A stretch of 64,000 nucleotides of DNA from Photobacterium phosphoreum (GCF_002954725.1 NZ_MSCQ01000001.1:2337722-2401721), one strand, 5' to 3'. Numbered from the stretch's first letter, positions 1-10,324 are shown. Numbers and translations are program-made. The notes: generated by a model not told the origin, from the letters alone.

Positions 1-16
1 TTACATTGCTGTGTTT

Positions 17-92
17 GCCTTGATAGCTCAGTCGGTAGAGCAGAGGATTGAAAATCCTCGTGTCGGTGGTTCGATTCCGCCTCGAGGCACCA
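17..92 (+). tRNA. tRNA-Phe (GAA)
   Basis: A 76-nt cloverleaf. The acceptor stem GCCTTGA pairs with TCGAGGC, with one G-T pair. The anticodon loop has GAA at 50-52, giving Phe. The T-arm carries GGTTCGATTCC and CCA is encoded at 90-92. It lies 47 bp upstream of tRNA-Thr with no terminator between, so they are probably cotranscribed from a promoter before the window. Its T-arm octamer GGTTCGAT is the unit of the tandem array at 274-392. Confidence 0.97.
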
Positions 93-139
93 TATTAAAG
101 ATAATGAGTTCTCTCATTATTTAAAAAAGAATTTAGTGT

Positions 140-215
<76 letters not shown>

Positions 216-224
216 TCTTTTGAA

Positions 225-252
225 AGCCTCATCTTTGATGAGGCTTTTTTTT
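225..252 (+). terminator. Rho-independent terminator of the tRNA operon
   Basis: A nine-bp perfect stem AGCCTCATC / GATGAGGCT with a TTT loop, followed by a run of seven T. It is placed directly after tRNA-Thr. Confidence 0.9.
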
Positions 253-273
253 CGTCTGGAGAAAAGGAACGAG

Positions 274-392
274 GGTTCGATGGTTCGATGGTTCGATGGT
301 TCGATGGTTCGATGGTTCGATGGTTCGATGGTTCGATGGTTCGATGGTTCGATGGTTCGATGGTTCGATGGTTCGATGGTTCGATGGTTCGA
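274..392. repeat. octanucleotide tandem array, (GGTTCGAT) x about 15
   Basis: Fourteen full copies plus seven bases of GGTTCGAT in perfect register, with no variant copies. Because 8 is not a multiple of 3, every forward frame reads the same eight-residue peptide cycle (MVRWFDGS) and reverse frames read NHRTIEPS. The apparent open frames here are therefore repeat artefacts. The unit is identical to the T-arm octamer of tRNA-Phe upstream. Confidence 0.95.
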
Positions 393-445
393 AATTTTCA
401 GCACCAGCAACATCATTGTCAACAATAATCTTGCCGCTGCCCTTA

Positions 446-690
446 CTCGTCTCTAAAAAACTCGTCCCTGCTATTACACCTATCTTCAGCTCTTCCTCGC
501 CCCTAGAAACCTCGTCCCTGCTGTTACACCTATCTTCAGCTCTTCCTCGCCCCTAAAAACCTCGTCCCTGCTGTTACACCTATCTTCAGCTCTTCCTCGC
601 CCCTAAAAACCTCGTCCCTGCTGTTACACCTATCTTCAGCTCTTCCTCGCCCCTAGAAACCTCGTCCCTGCTATTTTACCTACCTTCTAC
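446..690. repeat. 50-bp tandem repeat array, C/T-rich, four full copies plus partial ends
   Basis: Full units occupy 461-510, 511-560, 561-610 and 611-660, with a partial copy from 661 and a decayed copy before 461. Units differ only at a few bases, for example AAAAAC versus AGAAAC at the unit end. Each contains CAGCTCTTCCTCGCCCCTA. There are no spacers between units, so it is not a CRISPR array. The array ends a few bases from the mrcB stop. Together with the terminator and the octamer array it fills the gene-free stretch 216-693. Confidence 0.9.
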
Positions 691-693
691 CCT

Positions 694-3117
694 TTATCCC
701 GCAAACATATGCTTAATCCACGTTGCAGGCTGGCTATCATTACACTGCACTTTTAAATCACCATTTTTATCCCAAGCAGGTAACGAAACATTACCGTTAC
801 AGTCAAACTGTAAACTGCCATTCGCTGCCCGTTGATACTTAACAGTAGTGATATAAGGCGGCCAGCCGATATTTAACGGCAATGGTTGACGACGAGTAAG
901 ATAATCAGCATAAACCCGTAGCGCACCGCTAGAGCCCGTTAATCGCACTGGAGTGTTATCATCACGGCCAACCCATACCACGCCAACCTCGCGTCCATCA
1001 GCGCCAGCAAACCAACTGTCACGGTTGTTATCAGTTGTACCTGTTTTCCCTGCGAGCTTAGCTGAACTAAATTTCGTGTGTAGAAAACGTGCCGTACCTT
1101 GGCTAACGACTTTTTTCATATCATAGGTTGTTAACCAAGCGGCTTGCTCTGGTACCACCTGTTCGATATGAGACTGATGTTGGTATAGCACCCGCCCTCG
1201 ACTATCAACAACCGCATCAAGGCTATATAACGGCGCTTTACGGCCATTGTTAGTAATACTCTGGAACATCTGTGCCACTTCAAACGGTGATAAATTAAAT
1301 GCCCCTAATAATATCGACGGTAAACGTGGTACTTCATCGCGGTTAACGCCAAGCTTAGCCAGAGTATTAATCACTGTACCCAGCCCAACTTTTAGCCCTA
1401 AATTCACTGTCGGCACATTTAGCGAATGTGCTAGGGCATAATATAACGGTACTTGACCACGGAACTTACGATCGTAGTTTCTTGGCCGCCAGGAGGTGCC
1501 TTTATTGCCTTTTAAAACAATTGCCTGATCACTAAGCGTGGTCGCTAAGCTAAATTTATGGGGTTGGCTCAATGCCGCCAGATAAACCGCGGGCTTAGCT
1601 AACGAACCAATTTGACGACTGGCATCTAAAGCACGATTAAAGCCCGCATACCCGGGACGACTACCACCAATAAGTGCTCGTACTGCACCATCTTGACGAT
1701 CAACCACCACCATCGCAGTTTCTACTTTAACACCGGCTTTTTTATTCAACCGTGGCACCATCACCGCAATGGTTTTTTCAGCCGCTTGTTGAGAGACAGG
1801 ATCAAGGGTACTGAAAATACGCAGCCCTTTACCTGATTTGTAAATATCGCCAACATCTTGTTCTAGTTCACGTTGCAATTGCTGAAAATAAGCCGGTTGA
1901 CGACTGGCTATCTTGGGTGTTTTTTGAATCCCTAATGGTTCTGAAACCGCTTTCTCATATTCAGCACCCGTGAGATAATTATTTTTAAGTAATAACATCA
2001 ACACCAAATCACGACGCTTAATGGTGCGATCAGGATGACGCCATGGATTAAATTGTGACGGTCCTTTTACCATACCGACTAACATTGCCAATTGATCAGC
2101 CCGCAGTTCTTCTAATGGACGTCCAAAATAAAATCGTGCTGCCAATGGAAAACCATGCACTTCTTTAGCGCCATTTTGACCAAGATAAATTTCATTTAAA
2201 TACGCTTCTAAGATGCGGTCTTTACTGTATCGATGATCAATAATCACCGCGATATACGCTTCACGCACTTTGCGCCATAAACTGCGTTCACGGCTTAAAA
2301 ATAAATTTTTTGCAAGTTGCTGGGTCAACGTACTGCCCCCTTGCACTGTGTGTCCTGCTTTAAGATTTACCACCATCGCTCGTAAAATCGCTAATGGCGA
2401 CACGCCATCATGCTGATAAAAATCACGATCCTCAGTGGTTAATAGTGCATCAATTAATAACGGTGGAAATTGATCCCGCGCCATAAAGATCCGCTGTTCA
2501 TTACCTGTTAGCCCAAGCATACCTAGCAACTTCGGTTCAATTTTTAGGGTTTTTAAGGGGTGCTTGGTGGTGACATCAACAATCGAGGTTAGCTTAGTAC
2601 CTGCAAAAGTGAGCATCACATGCTGTTGTGGTTGCGGATCATCGACAAACTTAAATGGGCGTCGAATTAACTCGATTCGAGTTGAAGAGGCAGAATATTC
2701 CCCCATTCGTTGTGGACTACGTACTTTATGATATTGCAGTACATCTAATTCACGTCGCACATCACTGATTGTAATCGCTTGATCAGGATGTAATGTTAAT
2801 ACACGGCCATAGACAACCGAGGGTAAATCCCAAATCGGTCCATCCATTTTATTGCGTACCACGGTATCTAAATAAATACCGATCACCAATAAAATAGCCA
2901 CCACCACTAAGGTCACTTTAAACACGAATCCAGCGATTTTTCGTACCCACGGATGAGGGCTATTATTATTTTTGCTGGTGTTTTTTTTGGTGGTCACTTT
3001 TTTAACTGCACTTTTTTTAGGAACGGCTTTTTTTACCGCAGGTTTTATAACGGCCTTTTTTTTTGTCGGTGCTGGCTTTTTCTGCTGTGGTTTAGGGGGC
3101 TGTGGCAACTTACTCAT
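694..3117 (-). CDS. mrcB: penicillin-binding protein 1B (bifunctional transglycosylase/transpeptidase)
   Basis: Class A PBP of 807 residues that polymerises lipid II and cross-links peptidoglycan in the periplasm. A Lys/Pro-rich cytoplasmic tail (1-55) is followed by a membrane anchor at about 60-86 and a UB2H-like region at about 105-195. The glycosyltransferase domain follows, with catalytic Glu229 in TTEDRDF and the GGSTLTQQLAKN motif near 261-271. The transpeptidase domain has SLAK (Ser505), SLN (565-567) and KTGT (691-694). Length is close to E. coli PBP1b (844). The head-to-tail order with hrpB matches E. coli. In E. coli its outer-membrane activator is LpoB; no such gene is nearby. The Shine-Dalgarno is weak. 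Confidence 0.97.
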   Translation of the reverse strand: MSKLPQPPKPQQKKPAPTKKKAVIKPAVKKAVPKKSAVKKVTTKKNTSKNNNSPHPWVRKIAGFVFKVTLVVVAILLVIGIYLDTVVRNKMDGPIWDLPSVVYGRVLTLHPDQAITISDVRRELDVLQYHKVRSPQRMGEYSASSTRIELIRRPFKFVDDPQPQQHVMLTFAGTKLTSIVDVTTKHPLKTLKIEPKLLGMLGLTGNEQRIFMARDQFPPLLIDALLTTEDRDFYQHDGVSPLAILRAMVVNLKAGHTVQGGSTLTQQLAKNLFLSRERSLWRKVREAYIAVIIDHRYSKDRILEAYLNEIYLGQNGAKEVHGFPLAARFYFGRPLEELRADQLAMLVGMVKGPSQFNPWRHPDRTIKRRDLVLMLLLKNNYLTGAEYEKAVSEPLGIQKTPKIASRQPAYFQQLQRELEQDVGDIYKSGKGLRIFSTLDPVSQQAAEKTIAVMVPRLNKKAGVKVETAMVVVDRQDGAVRALIGGSRPGYAGFNRALDASRQIGSLAKPAVYLAALSQPHKFSLATTLSDQAIVLKGNKGTSWRPRNYDRKFRGQVPLYYALAHSLNVPTVNLGLKVGLGTVINTLAKLGVNRDEVPRLPSILLGAFNLSPFEVAQMFQSITNNGRKAPLYSLDAVVDSRGRVLYQHQSHIEQVVPEQAAWLTTYDMKKVVSQGTARFLHTKFSSAKLAGKTGTTDNNRDSWFAGADGREVGVVWVGRDDNTPVRLTGSSGALRVYADYLTRRQPLPLNIGWPPYITTVKYQRAANGSLQFDCNGNVSLPAWDKNGDLKVQCNDSQPATWIKHMFAG

Positions 3118-3246
3118 AATGCATCAACTACCGTCATTCCTGTGTGTAAGCAGAGACTATCATTAGGCTCTGCTTTATGATTCAGTGTTAAGATCCTAAC
3201 AACTATGACTGATTATATATACAGGTATCTAACTTGTTTAGCATCA

Positions 3247-5748
3247 CTAAAGGTATTTTTTGATTTTGCGGGTTGGAAGATGATTTGCAGGATCATCAGG
3301 CCAAGGATGTTTGGGATAACGGCCTTTCATTTCTTTTTGTACATCTTTGTATGAACCTTGCCAGAAACCCGCTAAATCTTGGGTGATTTGCAATGGTCGC
3401 TGCGCAGGCGATAACAATTCCAGTACTAAAGCAACCTTACCGTTGGCGATCGTTGGCGTGGTTGGCTCACCAAACATTTCTTGTAACTTCACCGCTAACA
3501 CGGGTTGCTGCTGTTGTTGATAACGAATAGTTATCTTTGATCCTGTCGGTACTTGATAATGGATTGGCAATAGTTGATCGAGCTGTTGTTTTTTATTCCA
3601 ACCGAGATACGCCTCTAACGCTGCCACCAAGTTAACTCTTTGAAGCCCTTTTAAGGTGGTTATTCCATTGAGATACGGCAGTAGCCAGCGTTCGGCATTG
3701 GCTAATAGACTTGCCTCATCCAGCGCAGGAAAATTCACGTCAGGTAACCACTCACAACCACAACGTCCGCGAATCAACAGCATTGTTGCCGCAGGTGTCC
3801 AATTTAATACTGCAAGCCCTTTACGTTTAACCGCATTAAGTAATGCTTCACTGGCTAATGCTGGATCTGGGGTTGCAGCAAGGCTACGAGCAACAATCAG
3901 TTTGCCACAATAGACTCGATGCTCAGCACTTAAACGGCCTTTTTTATCATCCCAATCAAGCCACTCACATTCACTGAACAATAATGGCAATGCCTGTTGT
4001 AACCCACTTAAATCCGCACCAATAGCAGAAAATATTCGACTATCGCCTTGACGAGTTTTAACCACATCAGCGACCACTAACAAAGGCTGATTTGCTAAGC
4101 CTTGGCTGCCATCAAGCATGACGCCTTGACCATTGGCTAATTGATAACGACCATCATCAGTGCGAGATTGGGCAATGCGATCAGGATAACCGACAGCTAA
4201 TACAATCGCTGCCCAATGATTGTTAACTCTTAACACACTATTTTTAGCTGCGCCTAAAGTCGCAAGATGTTGCTGAACACGTTGAATGTAAGCATGACTT
4301 TTAGGCAGTTTTTTGGTTTCTAGTAAATGTAATTGAAACGCTAAATCTGGATTATCGATACCACGTGGTGGATCTTCCAGTAATGCCACTAACATCGCGG
4401 CGGTAGTCAATATGGTAGGATCAGCTTGCTGGTGTGAAATCTGTTTTGCAAACGCTAACATTGCACCATGACGCGGATCAGCACCTACGGTTTGCATCAA
4501 TTGACCGCGTGACGTTTGTTGCCCGCGTTCATCAATCGCACCGAGTTGTTGCAATAGCTGTCGCGCTTGCTGTAACGCAATCGCTGGCGGTATATCTAGC
4601 CATTGTAAATCTTGCGGATCATGACAGCCCCATTGGACTAAATCCATCGCGAGGGCAGTTAGATCACTGCGAAGAATTTCAGGCTGTGGTGTCGCGGGTT
4701 GGCGTTGTAATAATTCTTCACTGTACATCCGTAAACAAATACCCGCCTCTAAGCGTCCAGCACGCCCTGCTCGCTGCTCAGCAGAAGATTGGGCTATACG
4801 TACTTGCTGTAAGCGACTAATCCCTGTTTTAGGCTCCCACAATGCGATTCTCTCAAAGCCACTATCAACCACTAATCGAATTCCCTCAATGGTTAAACTG
4901 GTTTCAGCAATATTGGTCGCTAACACGACTTTGCGTTGTCCAGCGGGGGCAGGATTAATCGCTTGTTGTTGTTGCTCAATCGGTAACTGACCATACAACG
5001 GGCAAATATTGATATTGGTCGCGGTTGCAGGTAAACGGGCTGCTAATGCTTGAGCAAGACGTTTGATTTCCCCAACCCCAGGCAAAAAGGCTAATACTGA
5101 ACCAGATTCTTGGGTTAGCAACTGACTGATCGCGACAGCCATGTGGTCAATCACATCCCGAGGATCATTAACATGTTGATAGCGATACTCAACCGGAAAA
5201 CACCGCCCCTGAGATTCAACATAAGCCGCATCAGGTAGCAACTGTGCCAATGCCGTGTGATCAAGCGTGGCCGACATCACTAACAACTGCAGATCGTCAC
5301 GTAGCGCTTGCTGAACTTCAATCGCTAATGCTAGTGCGGTATCAGCATGAATACTGCGCTCGTGAAATTCATCAAAAATAATCAGTCCGATCCCAGCAAG
5401 TTCAGGATCGTGCTGCAACATTCGCGTCATCACGCCTTCGGTGACAATCTCTAATCGCGTTTGCGCACTGACTTTGGTTTCACCTCGCACCCGTAAACCA
5501 ACGGTTTGTCCGACACGCTCACCCAATTGCTGCGCCAGATATCCAGCAATATTTCTTGCCGCTAACCGTCGCGGTTCAAGCATGATAATTCGACCTTGGA
5601 TGACGGCTTTATCTAACAACGCCAACGGCAAACGGGTTGATTTACCCGCCCCAGGTGGCGCCTTTAAAATCACTTGAGTATGGCAAGTTAACGCTGTAAA
5701 TAAGGTCGCTAAAACCTCGTCAATCGGGAGTTGTGACAATCGCGCCAC
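3247..5748 (-). CDS. hrpB: ATP-dependent helicase HrpB (DEAH-box family)
   Basis: Putative RNA helicase of the DExH family, 833 residues. Walker A is PPGAGKST at 31-38, the Walker B variant DEFH at 126-129 and motif III SAT near 159-161. The C-terminal HrpB-specific region ends with [12 protein letters not shown], as in E. coli. The first codon in frame is GTG at 5748; a TTG three codons later (5739) aligns better with the E. coli N-terminus, so the start is uncertain. The gene is divergent from sfsA, with under 100 bp between starts. Its cellular role in the family is poorly defined. Confidence 0.95.
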   Translation of the reverse strand: MARLSQLPIDEVLATLFTALTCHTQVILKAPPGAGKSTRLPLALLDKAVIQGRIIMLEPRRLAARNIAGYLAQQLGERVGQTVGLRVRGETKVSAQTRLEIVTEGVMTRMLQHDPELAGIGLIIFDEFHERSIHADTALALAIEVQQALRDDLQLLVMSATLDHTALAQLLPDAAYVESQGRCFPVEYRYQHVNDPRDVIDHMAVAISQLLTQESGSVLAFLPGVGEIKRLAQALAARLPATATNINICPLYGQLPIEQQQQAINPAPAGQRKVVLATNIAETSLTIEGIRLVVDSGFERIALWEPKTGISRLQQVRIAQSSAEQRAGRAGRLEAGICLRMYSEELLQRQPATPQPEILRSDLTALAMDLVQWGCHDPQDLQWLDIPPAIALQQARQLLQQLGAIDERGQQTSRGQLMQTVGADPRHGAMLAFAKQISHQQADPTILTTAAMLVALLEDPPRGIDNPDLAFQLHLLETKKLPKSHAYIQRVQQHLATLGAAKNSVLRVNNHWAAIVLAVGYPDRIAQSRTDDGRYQLANGQGVMLDGSQGLANQPLLVVADVVKTRQGDSRIFSAIGADLSGLQQALPLLFSECEWLDWDDKKGRLSAEHRVYCGKLIVARSLAATPDPALASEALLNAVKRKGLAVLNWTPAATMLLIRGRCGCEWLPDVNFPALDEASLLANAERWLLPYLNGITTLKGLQRVNLVAALEAYLGWNKKQQLDQLLPIHYQVPTGSKITIRYQQQQQPVLAVKLQEMFGEPTTPTIANGKVALVLELLSPAQRPLQITQDLAGFWQGSYKDVQKEMKGRYPKHPWPDDPANHLPTRKIKKYL

Positions 5749-5831
5749 CTTATGTCATGATCAAAACGAACTCACAGTGTAACGAAAGCCGCCCCTCAAC
5801 TAAAAATAATAATCACTTCACGAGGCCATTA

Positions 5832-6569
5832 ATGAAATTTGTGCCACCACTTCAAGCAGCCATATTGATCAAACGCTACAAACGTTTCTTAGCTGACATT
5901 GAGCTGAGTAATAATGAAATCCGCACCATTCACTGTGCCAATACTGGCGCAATGACAGGATGTGCCGATTCAGGAACCACAGTGTGGTATTCCACTTCTG
6001 ATAATAAAAAACGGAAATACCCTAATAGCTGGGAATTAGCACACACAGAAGCTAACGATTGGATTTGTGTAAATACTATTCAAGCCAACCACCTCGTTAA
6101 AGAAGCCATTGAACAACAACGGATACCAGAACTCAGTGGCTATGATAATTTACGCACTGAAGTAAAATACGGCACTGAAAATAGCCGTATTGATCTATTA
6201 CTTGAATCACAACAGCGCCAGCCCTGCTATATTGAAGTAAAAAGCGTGACTTTATTGGCGAATAATGGTCAAGGTTACTTTCCTGATGCAGTGACGACTC
6301 GAGGTCAAAAACACCTACGAGAATTAACCCAAATGGCACAGCAAGGATCGCGGGCAGTGCTCTTTTTTGCAGTGTTACATACGGGTATCAATAAAGTTAA
6401 TGTTGCGCAGCATATCGATGCTGAATATGCGCAATTATTACAGCAAGCAGTCAGCGCTGGGGTCGAAATAATTTGCTACCGTGCTACGATTAACGCGACT
6501 GAAATAAAACTCGAAGACTGTATACAATTTCAGCATTCGACACAAAAAATGCCGTTTTCTTCACATTGA
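5832..6569 (+). CDS. sfsA: SfsA family DNA-binding protein / sugar fermentation stimulation protein
   Basis: A 245-residue SfsA homologue, named for stimulation of maltose metabolism in E. coli; it is described as a DNA-binding protein with a nuclease-like fold. The start MKFVPPLQ is chosen because it matches the family N-terminus and has GAGG six bases upstream, although the frame is open 33 codons further. Family motifs are visible: NTGAMTGC near 38-45, SRIDLLL, the PD-(D/E)XK-like [10 protein letters not shown] and [15 protein letters not shown]. It precedes dksA, as in E. coli. Confidence 0.95.
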   Translation: MKFVPPLQAAILIKRYKRFLADIELSNNEIRTIHCANTGAMTGCADSGTTVWYSTSDNKKRKYPNSWELAHTEANDWICVNTIQANHLVKEAIEQQRIPELSGYDNLRTEVKYGTENSRIDLLLESQQRQPCYIEVKSVTLLANNGQGYFPDAVTTRGQKHLRELTQMAQQGSRAVLFFAVLHTGINKVNVAQHIDAEYAQLLQQAVSAGVEIICYRATINATEIKLEDCIQFQHSTQKMPFSSH

Positions 6570-6594
6570 CGTAGAATTGAAGTTATACAATAAT
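6566..6594 (+). promoter_or_regulatory. candidate sigma-70 promoter for dksA
   Basis: TTGACG (6566-6571) is separated by 17 bp from AATAAT (6589-6594). The -35 box overlaps the sfsA stop codon. Predicted transcription would start near 6601, about 75 bp before dksA. This is a consensus match only. Confidence 0.4.
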
Positions 6595-6674
6595 TGCCAC
6601 ATCGTAACCTTTCTGGTATAGATACCGCCCAAAATTAACCAGTGACGGTTATTAGGTACATTAGGAGATGCTAT

Positions 6675-7124
6675 ATGCCAGAGACCATTGTTAAAAAATC
6701 ACTAGGCATCCTGGCTATTGCTGGGGTTGAACCTTATCAGGAAAAAGCTGGCGAAGAATACATGGGAGAAGCTCAATTAGAGCATTTCCATAAAATTCTA
6801 TCAGCATGGCGAAACCAACTTCGTGTTGAAGTTGATCGCACCGTAAACCACATGCAAGATGAAGCCGCTAACTTCCCCGATCCAGTGGATCGTGCCGCAC
6901 AAGAAGAAGAGTTCAGCCTTGAACTTCGTAATCGTGACCGCGAACGAAAACTGATCAAGAAAATTGACAAAACACTTAAACGTATCGAAGAAGACGATTT
7001 CGGTTTCTGCGACTCTTGTGGTGTTGAGATTGGTACTCGCCGTCTTGAAGCTCGTCCAACGGCAGATCTTTGCATCGACTGTAAAACACTTGCAGAGATC
7101 AAAGAAAAGCAAATGGCTGGCTAA
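6675..7124 (+). CDS. dksA: RNA polymerase-binding transcription factor DksA
   Basis: A 149-residue cofactor that enters the RNA polymerase secondary channel and works with ppGpp in the stringent response. The coiled coil spans about 33-108, with acidic tip residues Asp69 and Asp72 (DPVD). The zinc site is Cys112, Cys115, Cys133 and Cys136. ATG 6675 is chosen over an upstream in-frame start (6642) because AGGAG lies seven bases before it and the length matches the family (E. coli 151). It heads the conserved run dksA-gluQ-pcnB-folK-panB-panC and is followed by its own terminator. Confidence 0.98.
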   Translation: MPETIVKKSLGILAIAGVEPYQEKAGEEYMGEAQLEHFHKILSAWRNQLRVEVDRTVNHMQDEAANFPDPVDRAAQEEEFSLELRNRDRERKLIKKIDKTLKRIEEDDFGFCDSCGVEIGTRRLEARPTADLCIDCKTLAEIKEKQMAG

Positions 7125-7154
7125 TTACGCCTTTATCAGGTTAAAGCTAATTTT

Positions 7155-7183
7155 AGAGGGAGCGTAAGCTCCCTCTTTCGTTT
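7155..7183 (+). terminator. dksA terminator
   Basis: A nine-bp perfect stem AGAGGGAGC / GCTCCCTCT with a GTAA loop, followed by TTCGTTT. It starts 30 bases after the dksA stop. Confidence 0.85.
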
Positions 7184-7293
7184 ACACTAGCGCTCGAAAT
7201 AACACGCAGTAACTAACTTAATGGTTGCTTACTTACCGATGTCGCACGAGCTCTGCCTGTTCAGTCATAACATTACGTTATAGATAAATAGGC

Positions 7294-7340
7294 ACCAAAC
7301 TGAATAGTGTTCTCATCTCAGAGAGCCTTATTCAGTTTGG
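7294..7340. other. long inverted repeat in the dksA-gluQ gap
   Basis: The 321-bp gap 7125-7445 holds the dksA terminator and this element. CCAAACTGAATA (7294-7305) pairs perfectly with TATTCAGTTTGG (7329-7340) around a 23-nt loop that can form a small inner TCTC/GAGA stem. No T-run follows, so it is not a standard terminator. A protein-binding site, a leader structure of gluQ or a small RNA are possible. I see no ORF in the gap. Confidence 0.6.
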
Positions 7341-7445
7341 AGGGAATATATCTTGTCATATTTACCCCTGACTCTGGGCGACATTTACATTGCCGTACCA
7401 AGTTAGATAATAATCAACTTGGATTTTATAACCGTTCATTAATGT

Positions 7446-8330
7446 ATGACTAACACGAATCAATATGTCGGTCGTTTTGCACCATCGCCTTCAGGGCCAT
7501 TGCATTTCGGATCGTTAATTGCTGCTCTTGGTAGCTACCTACAAGCAAAATCTCAGCAAGGAAAATGGATCGTTAGGATCGAAGATCTTGATCCACCTCG
7601 TGAAATGCTAGGTGCTGCTAATGATATTCTGCGCACATTAGAAGCTTTTGGCTTCATGTGGGATGGCGATATCATGTATCAGAGTTTACGCCATGATGCC
7701 TACCACGCTCAAATTGACGCTTGGTTAGCACAAGGTAATGCCTACTATTGTCAGTGCAGTCGAAAAGACATTAAACAAACGGGCGGCTTTTACCCTGGTA
7801 CCTGTCGTACCCTCAATCAACGGCACAGCAATGGTGCGGTTCGATTACAAGTAGACACACCAATAACCCATTTCGATGACCTATTACATGGTCATATCGA
7901 ATTGCCGTTTGCATTAGCGCGCGAAGATTTTATCATTCGTCGCCGCGATGGCTTATTTGCTTATAATCTTGCTGTAGTGCTAGATGATATCGAACAAGGG
8001 ATCACCGAAGTGGTACGTGGTGCCGACTTAATTGAGCCTACTGGGCGTCAAATAGGTCTTTACCGTCAGCTTGGGCATCCTGAAGTGAGTTATTTGCACT
8101 TACCGCTCGCCATTACGGACAATGGTAATAAATTGTCGAAACAAAACCATGCTCCAGCGATTGATAAACACAATCCTCGGCCAGCATTAATGGCAGCGCT
8201 ACGCTTTCTCGGCTTTTCGCCACCGACAGAACTTGTCACTGAAAGCGTAGAACAAATATTACAGTGGGGCATCACTCATTGGCAGCTCAAGCAGCTACCA
8301 AAGACAACTGCTATCACACTAGCATTCTAA
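7446..8330 (+). CDS. gluQ: glutamyl-Q tRNA(Asp) synthetase
   Basis: A 294-residue truncated glutamyl-tRNA synthetase paralogue that glutamylates queuosine in the anticodon of tRNA-Asp. The catalytic half is present: the HIGH-like HFGS at 20-23 within PSPSGPLHFGSL, and the KMSKS-like KLSKQ at 229-233. The family zinc ligands are Cys102, Cys104, Tyr116 and Cys120. No C-terminal anticodon-binding domain is present, as expected for this family. It sits between dksA and pcnB as in E. coli (yadB). Confidence 0.96.
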   Translation: MTNTNQYVGRFAPSPSGPLHFGSLIAALGSYLQAKSQQGKWIVRIEDLDPPREMLGAANDILRTLEAFGFMWDGDIMYQSLRHDAYHAQIDAWLAQGNAYYCQCSRKDIKQTGGFYPGTCRTLNQRHSNGAVRLQVDTPITHFDDLLHGHIELPFALAREDFIIRRRDGLFAYNLAVVLDDIEQGITEVVRGADLIEPTGRQIGLYRQLGHPEVSYLHLPLAITDNGNKLSKQNHAPAIDKHNPRPALMAALRFLGFSPPTELVTESVEQILQWGITHWQLKQLPKTTAITLAF

Positions 8331-8384
8331 AATAGTCTGCCGTGATATATTATACACGGCTGTTTGTTGAACCAAGTGCACAAA

Positions 8385-9818
8385 ATGGGGTGTATTATCT
8401 TTAATCGAGTAGCCAACTTTTGCCGTAAAGTATTGAATCGCGACAGTAGTACTCGCGTTCCAGAGGAACAAACTTTGCAAGTTTACCAACGTCCAGAACA
8501 CGGCATTTCACGAAAAGATATCAGCGAAAATGCGCTGAAAGTACTATATCGTCTAAACAAAGCTGGTTACGACGCTTACCTTGTTGGTGGCGGCGTCCGC
8601 GATTTATTGCTCCACAAACAGCCGAAAGACTTCGATATTGCAACCAATGCAACTCCCGAAGAAATCAAAAAACTGTTTCGTAACTGTCGTCTAATCGGCC
8701 GTCGCTTTCGTCTCGCGCACATTCTTTTTGGGCGTGACATTATTGAAGTAGCGACTTTCCGAGGTCACCACTCAGACGCACCAACACAAGTCGTTGCACC
8801 AAAAGACAATAAGCAAAAACCACAAATCTCGTCTCGCAGCGAAGAAGGTATGTTGCTACGTGATAACGTTTACGGCACCATCGAAGAAGATGCAGAGCGC
8901 CGTGACTTTACCATTAATGCGTTGTATTACAGTGTAAAAGATTTCACCGTAACGGATTACGCGCAAGGCATTGAAGACCTTAATAATCGTGTCGTTCGCC
9001 TAATGGGTGATCCTGAAACACGTTACCGTGAAGATCCTGTTCGTATGCTACGAGCGGTACGCTTTGCGGTCAAACTGGATATGGATATTGAACCCGTAAC
9101 AGCAGCGCCAATTCGTGAACTTGCGTCATTGATGCAAGATATTCCTTCTGCGCGCCTGTTTGAAGAAAGTCTCAAGTTATTGCAATCAGGCCAAGGTTTA
9201 GAAACCTACCGCATGCTACGTGAGTACAATTTATTCCAGCAGTTATTCCCAATTTTATCTGACCATTTTACCGAGAATAACAGCAGTAAAACGGAAAAAA
9301 TGATCGAGCATATCCTGGCCTCGACTGACAAACGAATTGCTGAAGATAAGCGTGTTAATCCCGCCTTCATTTATGCCGCTATGTTGTGGTATCCAATGAT
9401 GATTCGCGCTGAGGAAGTTTCTTTTGCGAGTGGCTTATCGTTCTATGATGCCTTTATGGTGGCGAGTAACGATATTCTTGATGAACAAGTGCGCTCAATT
9501 GCCATTCCACGTCGTCACACCACCACAGTACGTGACATCTGGCAGCAACAATTACGCTTTAGTCGTCGTAGTGGCAAACGTGCCTTTAAGACCATGGAAC
9601 ACCCTAAGTTCCGTGCCGCTTATGATTTCTTAGAAATGCGCAGTTTGTTTGAAGGCAGCGATATCAAAGAACTTGCTCAGTGGTGGAATGAATTCCAAGA
9701 CGCGGATTACAACCAACGCGGTCAAATGGCCACCCACATAAATGATGGTGGTGTTCGCCGTCCACGTCGTCGTCGCCCACAGCAACAACGCCGTAAAAAA
9801 CCGCCAGTTAATTCATGA
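8385..9818 (+). CDS. pcnB: poly(A) polymerase I
   Basis: Adds 3' poly(A) tails that promote RNA decay. It belongs to the tRNA nucleotidyltransferase superfamily: GGGVRD is at about 68-73 and the catalytic DFD at 82-84 in this numbering, with an Arg-rich C-terminus ending [15 protein letters not shown] 8385 is the only ATG near the start, but the conserved N-terminus ([12 protein letters not shown]) begins directly after the in-frame ATT (8394) and ATC (8397). E. coli pcnB is known to start with ATT, so the real start may be ATC 8397, with GGGG six bases upstream. The stop overlaps folK in ATGA. Confidence 0.93.
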   Translation: MGCIIFNRVANFCRKVLNRDSSTRVPEEQTLQVYQRPEHGISRKDISENALKVLYRLNKAGYDAYLVGGGVRDLLLHKQPKDFDIATNATPEEIKKLFRNCRLIGRRFRLAHILFGRDIIEVATFRGHHSDAPTQVVAPKDNKQKPQISSRSEEGMLLRDNVYGTIEEDAERRDFTINALYYSVKDFTVTDYAQGIEDLNNRVVRLMGDPETRYREDPVRMLRAVRFAVKLDMDIEPVTAAPIRELASLMQDIPSARLFEESLKLLQSGQGLETYRMLREYNLFQQLFPILSDHFTENNSSKTEKMIEHILASTDKRIAEDKRVNPAFIYAAMLWYPMMIRAEEVSFASGLSFYDAFMVASNDILDEQVRSIAIPRRHTTTVRDIWQQQLRFSRRSGKRAFKTMEHPKFRAAYDFLEMRSLFEGSDIKELAQWWNEFQDADYNQRGQMATHINDGGVRRPRRRRPQQQRRKKPPVNS

Positions 9819-10300
9819 TTCGCGCTTATATTGCGATAGGCAGTAACTTGGGCGATCCTGTCGCCCAAGCTCAAACTGCGATTGAAGCACTGCACCATCT
9901 ACCACATAGCCAGGTTGTTAGCGTGTCCTCGCTGTACAGCAGTACCCCAATGGGGCCACAAAACCAACCTGATTATATTAATGCAGTTGTCGCTATCGAC
10001 ACTGCATTAGCTCCACTTGAGTTACTCAACCATACTCAAGCGATAGAGCTCGAACAAGGACGTGTTCGCAAAGATGAACGCTGGGGTCCAAGGACGTTAG
10101 ATCTCGATATTATTTTATATGGTGATCTGCAACACCACTGCGAGCGCTTAACTGTGCCGCATTATGGAATGCAAGTACGGGAGTTCGTACTGTATCCACT
10201 TGCCGAAATTAACCCTGATTTAGTTCTACCTGATCACACTTCTTTACGCACGTTATTGACTCAGGTTAACCGTAATGGCTTAGCTATTTGGCAAGCATAA
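9815..10300 (+). CDS. folK: 2-amino-4-hydroxy-6-hydroxymethyldihydropteridine pyrophosphokinase
   Basis: HPPK of folate synthesis: it transfers pyrophosphate from ATP to 6-hydroxymethyl-dihydropterin. The 161 residues match the family. The signature [12 protein letters not shown] is at 89-100, with the two magnesium-binding aspartates Asp96 and Asp98. Its ATG overlaps the pcnB stop by four bases, so translation is probably coupled. Confidence 0.97.
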   Translation: MIRAYIAIGSNLGDPVAQAQTAIEALHHLPHSQVVSVSSLYSSTPMGPQNQPDYINAVVAIDTALAPLELLNHTQAIELEQGRVRKDERWGPRTLDLDIILYGDLQHHCERLTVPHYGMQVREFVLYPLAEINPDLVLPDHTSLRTLLTQVNRNGLAIWQA

Positions 10301-10324
10301 ATTCATCAGGGCGAGGAACAAGCT

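Noticed and set aside
446..690. Possible CRISPR array
   Set aside because: Units are contiguous 50-bp copies with no unique spacers and no cas genes nearby.
4434..4820. A 128-codon frame antisense to hrpB
   Set aside because: Shadow of hrpB; no motif or ribosome-binding site.
5733..5831. N-terminal extension of sfsA
   Set aside because: Not conserved, overlaps the hrpB start, and a good Shine-Dalgarno precedes ATG 5832.
6773..7112. Two frames antisense to dksA of over 100 codons
   Set aside because: They mirror dksA codon structure and have no own signals.
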